Assembly (NCBI RefSeq): GCF_042677865.1
Contig: NZ_JBHUDD010000027.1
Location: 221,502 to 285,501 of the forward strand
DNA from: Lutimaribacter salitolerans
Lineage (GTDB): Bacteria; Pseudomonadota; Alphaproteobacteria; Rhodobacterales; Rhodobacteraceae
Direction of reading: 5' to 3'
Length of the DNA stretch: 64,000 nt
Position 1 is the first letter of the stretch. Every line of letters starts with the position of its first letter. The position numbers were made by a program, and so were the translations under genes. Under the pieces are notes generated by a model, which had not been told where the DNA came from, searched no databases, and worked only from the letters and a program-made list of their open reading frames with translations. This document shows, piece after piece, positions 53,198-61,020 of this stretch.

Positions 53198-54202
53198 TCA
53201 GTCGATCGCAAAGCCACCTTCGGGCAGGTAGGCATCGGTGAAATACAGGCTGGCATCCGGCTCGGTGTTGTAGTCATAGGTCAGGCGGATCTGCTCGATC
53301 GCATTGGCGAAACGCGCATCGTCGATGATGCCCATGCCGTTTTCCCTGACCCAGTCCGTCACCACGTTGTCGCGCAGGGCCAGTTCGAGACGGCGCAATT
53401 CCAGGTCGGCATCCATCGCCGGATTGCGGCTGACCAGGCTTTCGATGGCCGCCTGCGGATCGGCGATCGTGTCGACCCATCCCTTGGCGACAGCCTCAAG
53501 GAAACCCGACACGGCCTCGGCGTTCTCGGCCGCAAAATCGGTGTTCACGATGACAACGTTGCCATACAGATCGACACCGTGATCGGCCATCAGGATGACC
53601 GAGATGTCGTCCTCGGGCACACCCAGTCGCGCGGTGTTCAGGAACGAGGTGAAGGAAAAGCCGGTCACGGCGGCCACGGTCCCTTCGGCCAGCGAGGGCT
53701 CGCGGGTGGGAAAGCCCACCGGCTCGATGGTGACCTTGTCGGCGTCGATGCCGGTTTCGGACACAAAGATCGGCCATTGCGCGAATGCGCCATCCGGGGG
53801 CGGCGCGCCCAGCACCCGGCCTTCCAGATCGGCGGGGGCCTCGACCCCCAGCGAACGCCGGCCAACGATGGCAAAGGGCGGCTTGTCATAGACCATCATC
53901 GCGCCGATCACGGGCGCATCGGGATTCTGATCCAGAAACTTGATCAGGCTGTTGATATCGGCAAATCCGACCGGGAACGCGCCGGTCGCCACCTTGGGAA
54001 TGGCATCAAGACTGCCCTGCCCTGCCGTCACCTCGACCGACAGCCCTGCGTCTTCGAAATAGCCCTTGTCGATGGCCACGAAATAGGGCGCGGACGGACC
54101 TTCGAACTTCCAGTCCAGCGCAAAGGGCATCGACGTCTGGGCATGGGCGGCGGCAGCAAAGGCGGCCAGGCCGAAAGCTGCAAAAGTTGTGCGTTGGAAC
54201 AT
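53198..54202 (-). CDS. THI5/NMT1-type ABC substrate-binding protein
   Basis: A 334-residue periplasmic receptor; signal peptide to about residue 21 (A-H-A-Q). A-L-D-W-K-F-E-G-P-S-A-P-Y-F-V-A and D-K-G-Y-F-E-D-A-G-L-S-V-E-V are typical of THI5-like pyrimidine/aromatic receptors. The start is the ATG at 54202 behind GGAGG; a TTG lies directly before it. No thiamine riboswitch is visible upstream, so a thiamine precursor is not favoured. The adjacent amidase gene suggests an amide or ring-nitrogen compound. Confidence 0.88.
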   Translation of the reverse strand: MFQRTTFAAFGLAAFAAAAHAQTSMPFALDWKFEGPSAPYFVAIDKGYFEDAGLSVEVTAGQGSLDAIPKVATGAFPVGFADINSLIKFLDQNPDAPVIGAMMVYDKPPFAIVGRRSLGVEAPADLEGRVLGAPPPDGAFAQWPIFVSETGIDADKVTIEPVGFPTREPSLAEGTVAAVTGFSFTSFLNTARLGVPEDDISVILMADHGVDLYGNVVIVNTDFAAENAEAVSGFLEAVAKGWVDTIADPQAAIESLVSRNPAMDADLELRRLELALRDNVVTDWVRENGMGIIDDARFANAIEQIRLTYDYNTEPDASLYFTDAYLPEGGFAID

Positions 54203-54227
54203 CAAGAAACCTCCTGTTGGTGATTAT

Positions 54228-54332
54228 CTCTGCGCATAGGCGGTGTTATGCGCAGAGTCTTTGCATTGATGAAATGCCGCGCATGCAATCTTTAGGAATG
54301 CACATAATTTTTGCAATCCCTCTTACTGCGCA
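54228..54332. promoter_or_regulatory. Palindrome-rich upstream region with repeated TGCGCA sites
   Basis: An 11-bp perfect inverted repeat, CTCTGCGCATA/TATGCGCAGAG, with an eight-base spacer (54228-54257) lies just upstream of the THI5-type gene. A third TGCGCA occurs at 54327-54332, and TTGCAT/ATGCAA arms lie between them. The flanking DNA is AT-rich. This looks like a multi-site operator in the 221-base gap between the amidase and importer genes. Confidence 0.45.
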
Positions 54333-54423
54333 AATATTATAAGCATCCACGCCGCGCAATGGTCCGGCACACATCGGGAAGCGCCTGTGTTGCGCCAAGT
54401 CTGCGAAACAGACGGCGGCAGAG

Positions 54424-55842
54424 TCAGCGCACAGGCGCAAGCGTCTGCCAGTCCGACGCCTGCTCCAACTGCGCGGCCAGTTCCAGCACGGTGGCGTCCT
54501 GGGCAAAACGCCCGACCAGTTGCACGCCGACCGGCAAGCCGTCGGGTGTCTGGTGGACCGGTAGGGCAATGGCCGGCTGGCCGGATGCGTTGAACGGCGC
54601 GGTGAAGGGGCTGATCGCGAACAGCTTGTCCAGAAACGCGTCAAGATCGCCGTGATCCATGCGCAAGGTGCCATGCACCGGCGCGGGGCCGTCTGTGGCC
54701 GGAGTCAGCAGGATGTCGAACCGCGCGAAATAGCCGGCAAGCTGGCGCACATGGGTGTTCACCTGTGCCGCGCGGTGCAGGTGGGTGCCAAGCGCAGTGC
54801 CCTGCGCGAACCGGATCGCCTGCCGGGTGATCGGTTCGAACCCGTCCAGATCAGACTCGCCGTCCAGAGGCATGCCGACAAACAACCCGGCAAGCGAACC
54901 CATCAACAGCCGGATCATCAGGTCCGTCAGCGCGTTGCTGTCAAAATCCGGGCGCTCCTCGGTCACGTGATGACCCAGATCAGCCAGCAGCCTGGCGGTT
55001 CTTTCCACGGCCTCGCAGCTGTCGGGGTGCACGGCGCGGCCGTCAAACCGTGTGGTCACGAAACCGATCTTCAACGCATCCGGCGGGGTGACGATCAGCG
55101 TTTCGAACGGGGTCGTGGGCCGCGCCGTGAAATAGGGGCACCCGGCATCCGGCCCGGCGGTGACGTCCAGAATGGCCGCCGTGTCGCGCACCGACCGGGT
55201 GACGGCGTGTTCATGGCTCAGGCCAAAGTTGGGATCGCCGCGATGCGGGCCAAAGGCGTTCAGCCCGCGGGTCGGTTTCAACCCGACCAACCCGTTGAAG
55301 GCTGCGGGAATGCGGATCGACCCTGCGCTGTCGGTGGCATGGGCGGCGGGCAGCATGCCTGCCGCGACCGCCGCACCGGCACCGCCGCTTGCCCCCCCTG
55401 CCCCGTGCTCCGGGTTCCATGGGTTGCGCGTGATCCCCCAGGCTGCACTTTCGGTGGCGACCGACAGGCCGAACTCGGGCGAGGCTGTCCTCCCCAGCAG
55501 CCCGAAGCCCGCCGCGCGCAAACGTGCCACGGTGGTCGAATCGAAGTCGAACACCGTTCCCTTGAACCGCTCAGACCCGTTGGCCAGCGGCATCCCCCGG
55601 ACCGGCGCATGCAAATCCTTGAGCAGATAGGGCATGCCCGCAAATCGCTCGGTCGCGGCGTCGTCCAGCGCGTCCAGTGCTTCCTCGAACCGGGTCAGCA
55701 CCACGGCATTCACGCCCGGGTTCAGGTCTTCGATCTCGCGGATCGCGGTTTTCAGTATGTCGCGCCGCGAGACCTGACCCGAAGCGGCAAGCTCGGACAG
55801 CCCGACCAGATCGTGGCTGCGCCATTCATCGCGTGTCAGCAT
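54424..55842 (-). CDS. Amidase signature family enzyme, atypical active site
   Basis: A 472-residue amidase. Catalytic Lys75 (L-L-K-D-L-H) and nucleophile Ser175 (D-S-A-G-S-I-R-I-P) are present, but the G-G-S-S-G-G motif reads G-G-A-S-G-G (149-154), placing Ala151 where the bridging cis-Ser stands 24 residues before the nucleophile. Ser152 might substitute. The start at 55842 follows AAGGAAAG and overlaps the XRE gene by 17 bases. Substrate unknown; it is coupled with a regulator and flanked by transporters. Confidence 0.88.
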   Translation of the reverse strand: MLTRDEWRSHDLVGLSELAASGQVSRRDILKTAIREIEDLNPGVNAVVLTRFEEALDALDDAATERFAGMPYLLKDLHAPVRGMPLANGSERFKGTVFDFDSTTVARLRAAGFGLLGRTASPEFGLSVATESAAWGITRNPWNPEHGAGGASGGAGAAVAAGMLPAAHATDSAGSIRIPAAFNGLVGLKPTRGLNAFGPHRGDPNFGLSHEHAVTRSVRDTAAILDVTAGPDAGCPYFTARPTTPFETLIVTPPDALKIGFVTTRFDGRAVHPDSCEAVERTARLLADLGHHVTEERPDFDSNALTDLMIRLLMGSLAGLFVGMPLDGESDLDGFEPITRQAIRFAQGTALGTHLHRAAQVNTHVRQLAGYFARFDILLTPATDGPAPVHGTLRMDHGDLDAFLDKLFAISPFTAPFNASGQPAIALPVHQTPDGLPVGVQLVGRFAQDATVLELAAQLEQASDWQTLAPVR

Positions 55843-56467
55843 CTCGGCTTTCCTTTCCCGGCCCGCCGCCGGAGACGATGTTGAGGATCTGTGCGTCTTC
55901 GGGGCTGACCGACACATAGGCGTGGGCCATGGCCGCATCGTAATGCGCGCTGTCCCCCGCCTCGAGCCGGATCGGCGCATAGAGGTCGGTGTGCAGTTCG
56001 ACTGCGCCGGACAGGACATAGACCAGTTCCTCGCCCGCATGACGAATGGGCGCGGCAAACGCTGCCGGGTCACGGGCAGTCACGGTCACAAGCGTGGCGT
56101 CGATCAGCGCGTTCTTGAGCTGTGTCGTGATCGGCTTGTACACATATGGTCCGGCATCAAGCGCGGCGGCATCCGCGCGCCGCGACACCGCAAGGCGGCC
56201 GGGATAAGCGGGCTTGGGCGCGGGCGCGTCCGCGTCCTCCAGCAATGACACAAGATCGGTCCCAAGCCCCTGCGCCAGCTTCAGCATCACGTCATAGGTC
56301 GGGGAAAAATGCGAGTTCTCGATCTTGGAAATCGTCGAAACCGCCAGCCCGCAGGCATCCGAGACCTGTTGCAGCGTCAGGTTCTGGGACCGGCGCAGGC
56401 GCTGCGCCCGCATCCCGAACGCGGCGCGCCGGTCGAGTGACGCATCCTCGGCTTCGCTTGCAGCCAT
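55826..56467 (-). CDS. XRE-family regulator with cupin domain
   Basis: A 213-residue regulator: an N-terminal helix-turn-helix (about 18-75; Q-Q-V-S-D-A-C-G-L-A-V-S-T-I-S-K-I-E-N) and a C-terminal cupin (about 125-205) with H-A-G-E-E-L-V-Y-V-L-S-G. PuuR-type proteins of this layout sense amines, amino acids or their derivatives. It is divergent from the TRAP operon across only 70 bases, so it probably controls both sides. The ATG at 56467 fits family length. Confidence 0.9.
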   Translation of the reverse strand: MAASEAEDASLDRRAAFGMRAQRLRRSQNLTLQQVSDACGLAVSTISKIENSHFSPTYDVMLKLAQGLGTDLVSLLEDADAPAPKPAYPGRLAVSRRADAAALDAGPYVYKPITTQLKNALIDATLVTVTARDPAAFAAPIRHAGEELVYVLSGAVELHTDLYAPIRLEAGDSAHYDAAMAHAYVSVSPEDAQILNIVSGGGPGKESRDADTR

Positions 56468-56470
56468 TGG

Positions 56471-56513
56471 TTTTCCGATCTTAAATTTTCTTGACAATTT
56501 TCCTATCGTAAAA
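56471..56513. promoter_or_regulatory. Divergent promoter/operator region between regulator and TRAP operon
   Basis: The 70-base gap has TTTTCCGAT (56471-56479) and, inverted, ATCGTAAAA (56505-56513), matching at 8 of 9 positions, around a direct repeat of AATTTTC (56484-56490, 56496-56502). TTGACA (56491-56496) is a good -35 for the TRAP side, though no good -10 is seen. Likely the regulator's operator. Confidence 0.45.
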
Positions 56514-56537
56514 CCATGCTGGGTGCAAGGAGCCGCC

Positions 56538-57854
56538 ATGGTCTGGATCTTACTTGCCCTCTTTGCGCTGGCTGCGATCCTGTCGGGGGTCGCCATCAGC
56601 TATGTCGCAGGGGCAGCGGCGGTGATGGCCTTTGTTCTGACCGATCACGCGGCCTATCTGGGCATCCTGCCGCAGCGCATCTTCAGCCAGATCGACGTGT
56701 TCACCTTTCTGGCGATGCCGCTGTTCATCCTTGCGGGTGATGCGATGACCCGGGGCGGGGTCACCAGGGTGCTGATCGATCTGGCGATGCTGATCGTCGG
56801 GCGGTTCAGGGGCGGGCTGGGCTATGTCAACGTCGCATCCAGCGTGTTTCTGGCGGGGATTTCGGGCTCGGCCGTGGCGGATGCGGCGGCCACCACCAAC
56901 ACGCTTGTTCCGGCGATGAAGGAGCAGGGATACCGCGCCGATTTTGCCGCTGCCCTGACGGCGGCAAGCTGCGTGATCGGCCCCATCATCCCGCCCAGCA
57001 TCGTGATGATCTTTTACGGCGCGCTGATGAACGTGTCGGTTGCGGCGCTGTTCGCGGGTGGCATCGTGCCGGGGTTGCTGATGGCGGTGTTCCTGTTTGC
57101 CTACAATTTCTTGGTCGCCCGCCGCGAGGGGCATCCCGGCGGCGCGACACTCGACGCATCGCCCCTGTCCACGATCCTGCGCGCCCTGCCGGCGCTGGCG
57201 ATCCCGGTGACGATCGTGGCGGGCATCGTGTTCGGCATCGTGACCCCGACCGAGGCTGCGGGTATCGCCGTGGCGATCACCGTCGTGCTGATCTTTCTCT
57301 ACGCGCTGATCGACAACGGCGGCGTCGGTGCTGCGTTTCGCACGACCGTTGCGCTGACCTCCGGATCGGTCGAGCGGACGGTGATGCTGACAGGGTCGAT
57401 CTTCATGATCCTGTTCGCCGCGGCAGTGTTCGGATACCTGATGGGTATCCTGCAAGTGCCCGAACAGATCGCCGCGCTGGTGCAGAACACCGGGCTGACC
57501 GCCGTTTCCTACCTGTTGCTGGCCAGTGCCGTGATGTTCTTGGCCGGCATGGTGATGGACGTCACGATGGCGCTGGTGCTGCTGGTGCCGGTGCTGATCC
57601 CGGCGGCCATCGCGGGCGGGGCAGACCCGGTTCATGTCGGCGTCGTGTCCTGTCTGAACCTGACGCTGGGGCTGATCTCGCCCCCGTTCGGTGGCTGCCT
57701 GATGGTCGTCTCCGCCGCCAGCGGGGTCAACTACATGCGGCTCAGCCTTGCCATCCTGCCATTCCTTGCGGTGCAGGTCGCGCTGCTGGTCGTGCTGATC
57801 CTCGTGCCCGATCTGACCCTCGCGCTGCCGCGCGCGCTTGGGCTTGTTCCATAA
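56538..57854 (+). CDS. TRAP transporter large permease (DctM family)
   Basis: A 438-residue, roughly twelve-helix membrane protein. Motifs: G-I-S-G-S-A-V-A-D-A-A-A, G-P-I-I-P-P-S-I-V-M and L-I-S-P-P-F-G-G-C-L. The start follows AAGGAG. It is the first gene, before the receptor and small permease, an order opposite to that of the two other TRAP systems in the window. Confidence 0.93.
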   Translation: MVWILLALFALAAILSGVAISYVAGAAAVMAFVLTDHAAYLGILPQRIFSQIDVFTFLAMPLFILAGDAMTRGGVTRVLIDLAMLIVGRFRGGLGYVNVASSVFLAGISGSAVADAAATTNTLVPAMKEQGYRADFAAALTAASCVIGPIIPPSIVMIFYGALMNVSVAALFAGGIVPGLLMAVFLFAYNFLVARREGHPGGATLDASPLSTILRALPALAIPVTIVAGIVFGIVTPTEAAGIAVAITVVLIFLYALIDNGGVGAAFRTTVALTSGSVERTVMLTGSIFMILFAAAVFGYLMGILQVPEQIAALVQNTGLTAVSYLLLASAVMFLAGMVMDVTMALVLLVPVLIPAAIAGGADPVHVGVVSCLNLTLGLISPPFGGCLMVVSAASGVNYMRLSLAILPFLAVQVALLVVLILVPDLTLALPRALGLVP

Positions 57855-57881
57855 CAAAAGACCAACATGGGAGACCACACA

Positions 57882-58859
57882 ATGAAACACACACTCGCCA
57901 CACTGACCGCCGCCTTGGTGGCGGCCCCGCTTTGGGCCGAAGAGGTCAAGATCGCCGTCGGCTGCCCGCCTGTTCCGGCCTGTTCCGACTGGGTCTATGC
58001 CGAGGATCTGGCCGCCAGCCTGCGCGACGCCGGGATGGAGGCCACGGTCTTTACCGGCGGATCTCTGGGCAAGGACCCCGAGATTGTCGATCAGCTTAGC
58101 CAGGGGTTGCTGCAATTCGGACTGACGAACTTCGTCATGATCAACGAGGTGGATGACACGATCCTGGGCTTTCTGGCGCCCTACATGTTCGACGATATGG
58201 ACCACTTCTTTCGCGCCACGCAGGACACGGAAAGCGACCTGATGGCGGGTGTGCGCGCCTCGATGCAGGCGCAGGGCATCCGCATTGCCGGACTGCCGGG
58301 GCTGGGCGGCACGATGGGCGTTTTCAACGCGACCACGCCCATCACGTCGGTGGCCGACATGGAGGGCCTGCGCCTGCGCGCCATCGATGCCACGCAGATC
58401 GAGCTGTTCAAGCAATGGGGGGTGCAGGGCGTCGTGGTGGACATGCCCGAATTCTCGGGCGCGGTGCAGCAGGGCATCGTTGACGGCTATTTCAACCCGC
58501 CGGTCGTCGCGCTGATCTTTCGCCATACCGAGTTTCTGAAGCACTACACCGATCTGGGGGCCGGCACCCCGTTCCGGTCGGCGCTGATGTCGGCGGATTG
58601 GTATGATGGTCTGGATGACGACACGAGGGCGACGGTGGATGCCGCCGTGGCGACGGCCAATGAAAACAACCGCGCCTGGACCGCCGAGGCCGCCGCGGGC
58701 GAGATCGAGGGGCTGAAATCGGCCGGTGTCACGGTATCGGAACTGGAAGACGGCGCGCTGGACGATTTCAAGGCCCGCAGTCAGGCGGCCTGGGACGTGC
58801 TGATGCCCGCCGATGAGATCGAGGCGTTCCGCGCCCTGGCCGAGCGGACGCGCGAATGA
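57882..58859 (+). CDS. TRAP transporter solute-binding protein (DctP family)
   Basis: A 325-residue periplasmic receptor with a short signal peptide (about 1-19, ending L-W-A). The M-E-G-L-R-L-R-A-I-D segment holds the family's carboxylate-binding arginine. Two early cysteines in V-G-C-P-P-V-P-A-C could form a disulfide near the mature N-terminus. GGGAG precedes the ATG; it overlaps the small permease by four bases. Confidence 0.9.
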   Translation: MKHTLATLTAALVAAPLWAEEVKIAVGCPPVPACSDWVYAEDLAASLRDAGMEATVFTGGSLGKDPEIVDQLSQGLLQFGLTNFVMINEVDDTILGFLAPYMFDDMDHFFRATQDTESDLMAGVRASMQAQGIRIAGLPGLGGTMGVFNATTPITSVADMEGLRLRAIDATQIELFKQWGVQGVVVDMPEFSGAVQQGIVDGYFNPPVVALIFRHTEFLKHYTDLGAGTPFRSALMSADWYDGLDDDTRATVDAAVATANENNRAWTAEAAAGEIEGLKSAGVTVSELEDGALDDFKARSQAAWDVLMPADEIEAFRALAERTRE

Positions 58860-59356
58860 CCCTGATGATCGGGGCAAGTGCGGTCATCGACCGCGCTTGC
58901 CTGTTTCTGGCCAAGCTGGCGCTGACGGCGATGGTCGCCACGGTGCTGTTCCAGATTTGGGCGCGCTACGGGCTGGATTTTCCGTTCAGCTGGACCGAGG
59001 AACTGGCCCGCTACCTTATGATCTGGGCCGGTCTGCTGGGGGCGACCTGTGCGTTCAAAAGGCGACTGGACCCGGTGGTCGTCACCGTTCCGGACGATGC
59101 CACACAGATGCGTCAGTTGATGGCGCTCGGGGCGCTGGTCGTGACCGTGCTGATCTTTCTGGTGCCGGTTCTGTATTACGTCCTGTTCGGACCCGACATG
59201 AATGTTCAACGCGGGTTCATGTGGCGCAGCAGCAACCGCATTTCGCCGGGTCTGGGCCTGAACATGGCGCTGGTCGGCAGCATCATTCCCCTGACCTGCG
59301 TGGTGATCTTTGTACACTTGGCCGCGCGGATCGCTGAAGTCGGCAGGCGCGCATGA
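58856..59356 (+). CDS. TRAP transporter small permease (DctQ family)
   Basis: A 166-residue four-helix membrane protein; F-P-F-S-W-T-E-E-L-A-R-Y near 39-50 is the DctQ hallmark. Coupled by ATGA to the receptor upstream and to the ornithine-cyclodeaminase-family gene downstream. Confidence 0.9.
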   Translation: MTLMIGASAVIDRACLFLAKLALTAMVATVLFQIWARYGLDFPFSWTEELARYLMIWAGLLGATCAFKRRLDPVVVTVPDDATQMRQLMALGALVVTVLIFLVPVLYYVLFGPDMNVQRGFMWRSSNRISPGLGLNMALVGSIIPLTCVVIFVHLAARIAEVGRRA

Positions 59357-60303
59357 CCTCTCCTCGCACCTTTTCAGCGGCCGAGATCAGTGACCGCATG
59401 ACCGTCCCCGGGTTGCTGGACCCGCTGCGCCGCGCGATGATTTCGGTGTCGCAGGGCACCGCCGTGCATCCGCCGCGCTTTGCCGTGCCGGTCAATCCTG
59501 CCGGGCGCATGGGCGTGATGTATGGCGCGCTCGGCGATCCTGCCGTGCACGGGGCCAAGATTCTCAGCCTGTATCCGGGCGCGCCTGCGATGGGCCTGTC
59601 CAGCCATCAGGGGTATGTTCTGCTGTTCGACAGCACGGATGGCCGTCCGCTGGGGATCTTCGATGCCGATGGGCTGACCGCGATGCGCACCGCCGCGGTG
59701 ACGATGCTGGCGACGCAGGCGCTGGCCTGTCGCACGCCTCGGATAATGACAATCTGCGGCGCGGGCGAGCAGGCGGAATGGCATCTGCGCGGATGTCTGG
59801 CCTGTTTTCCTGACGCGGATTTGCGCCTTTGGGCCCGCCGACCCGATGCGGCGCATGAGCTGCGCGCACGGTTTCCAGCCGAGGCCAGCATCGAGGTGGT
59901 CCACGATCTCGCCACCGCCATCACGGGGGCCGATGTCATCCACACCACCACGGCGGCGCGCGCACCCTTTCTGCCGGGGGCCCTGCTGGAGCCGGGCCAG
60001 CACATCAACCTTGTTGGTGCCAGCCTTGCCGACAGCCGCGAGATCGACGACGCAGGGGTGGCGCGGCTGCGGATGTTCACGGACTCGCGCGAAAGCGCAA
60101 GCCGCGAGGCGGGCGAAATCCTGGGGGCGATCCGGTCCGGCGTTGTGGCCGAAGATTATCCCGTGATCGAGATCGGCGCGGTTTTGTCGGGGGCGGTCGT
60201 CGGAAGACAGGCGAAAGATGACATCACGGGCTACAAATCACATGGTCTGATCGTGCAGGATCTTGCGGCTGCTGCCGCTGTCCTGACGTCCGCGGAACCG
60301 TAA
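59353..60303 (+). CDS. Ornithine cyclodeaminase / mu-crystallin family enzyme
   Basis: A 316-residue NAD(P)-dependent protein. F-D-A-D-G-L-T-A-M-R-T-A-A near 102-114 and I-C-G-A-G-E-Q-A near 134-141 (cofactor loop), then T-T-T-A-A-R-A-P-F and G-A-S-L-A-D-S-R-E-I-D-D, are family blocks. Members convert ornithine to proline, or dehydrogenate/reduce other amino or imino acids. Its place after a TRAP system suggests it acts on the imported compound. Confidence 0.9.
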   Translation: MTSPRTFSAAEISDRMTVPGLLDPLRRAMISVSQGTAVHPPRFAVPVNPAGRMGVMYGALGDPAVHGAKILSLYPGAPAMGLSSHQGYVLLFDSTDGRPLGIFDADGLTAMRTAAVTMLATQALACRTPRIMTICGAGEQAEWHLRGCLACFPDADLRLWARRPDAAHELRARFPAEASIEVVHDLATAITGADVIHTTTAARAPFLPGALLEPGQHINLVGASLADSREIDDAGVARLRMFTDSRESASREAGEILGAIRSGVVAEDYPVIEIGAVLSGAVVGRQAKDDITGYKSHGLIVQDLAAAAAVLTSAEP

Positions 60304-60364
60304 CCTGCCAACCGGGTCACGTTACTTTGGAACCTGTGTGTCCGAACCGAAACATGCTGCCGGA

Positions 60365-60937
60365 TCAGTAAAACCCGATATCACGCACGTCGATCCGGGC
60401 GTCGTGGTCACGACCATAGGCGACGACGGCCACCGATGTCAGGGCACCTGCGCGCGGCACATCGCGCAGCAGCGCCCCCGAGGCATCGAACGCGTCGAAT
60501 GGCAGCCGAAGTTCGGCCCAGTCTTCGGTCACATCGAACCCGGCCTGATAGTATTGCCAAGGCAGCACCGTTCCGCCGGTGCGCAGATGCACGAAATACC
60601 GCTGATCATTGCCACGAACGATCAGCCGCACGCCGGTGGTGCCTTTGGGCCGCGGGTCGGTCAACTCCAGGCGCATCTGGATAAATCCGCCCCGGTTGGC
60701 CGTGCTGACGCGGCCGGTCATGCGCGCAAAGGCCGACTCGCCCTCCTGCACGAAGGCCACCTGACCTGTCGAGACCCCTCCCATCACCTGATCTGTGAAA
60801 AAGCGCCAGCGGGTTTCAGGCTGCATCGCGAAATCCTCGATCGAGTACCCCTTTGGCATCCCTGCATCGGCTGACGCCGGCGCTGTCATTGCGGTCTGAA
60901 CCGCCACCGCCAGCAGCGCCATGATCAGCCCTTTCAT
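60365..60937 (-). CDS. CIA30-family exported protein
   Basis: A 190-residue protein of the CIA30 (complex I intermediate-associated protein 30) / NADH:ubiquinone-assembly-like family: R-W-R-F-F-T-D-Q-V-M-G-G-V-S near 43-56 and the C-terminal Y-G-R-D...I-D-V-R-D-I-G-F-Y. Starting at 60937 gives a clean signal peptide (about 1-24). A start at 61024, overlapping the upstream kinase gene, would add 29 charged residues before it. Carbohydrate-binding-like beta fold; function in bacteria unclear. Confidence 0.85.
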   Translation of the reverse strand: MKGLIMALLAVAVQTAMTAPASADAGMPKGYSIEDFAMQPETRWRFFTDQVMGGVSTGQVAFVQEGESAFARMTGRVSTANRGGFIQMRLELTDPRPKGTTGVRLIVRGNDQRYFVHLRTGGTVLPWQYYQAGFDVTEDWAELRLPFDAFDASGALLRDVPRAGALTSVAVVAYGRDHDARIDVRDIGFY

Positions 60938-61020
60938 CAAGCCACCATCCTTCTTGCCTTCGCGGCTCTTGCGCATGTTGCCAGACCTGCTCATCGGGTG
61001 CATCCTTGGGCTGCTCATAT

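Noticed and set aside
54203..54423. Thiamine (TPP) riboswitch upstream of the THI5-like gene
   Set aside because: The conserved CUGAGA-type core was not found on the minus strand; the region instead carries DNA-type palindromes.
56550..58877. 775-residue minus-strand open frame opposite the TRAP genes
   Set aside because: It is the antisense frame of DctM and DctP, rich in His, Arg, Gln and Asp with no domain pattern, as GC-rich antisense frames usually are.
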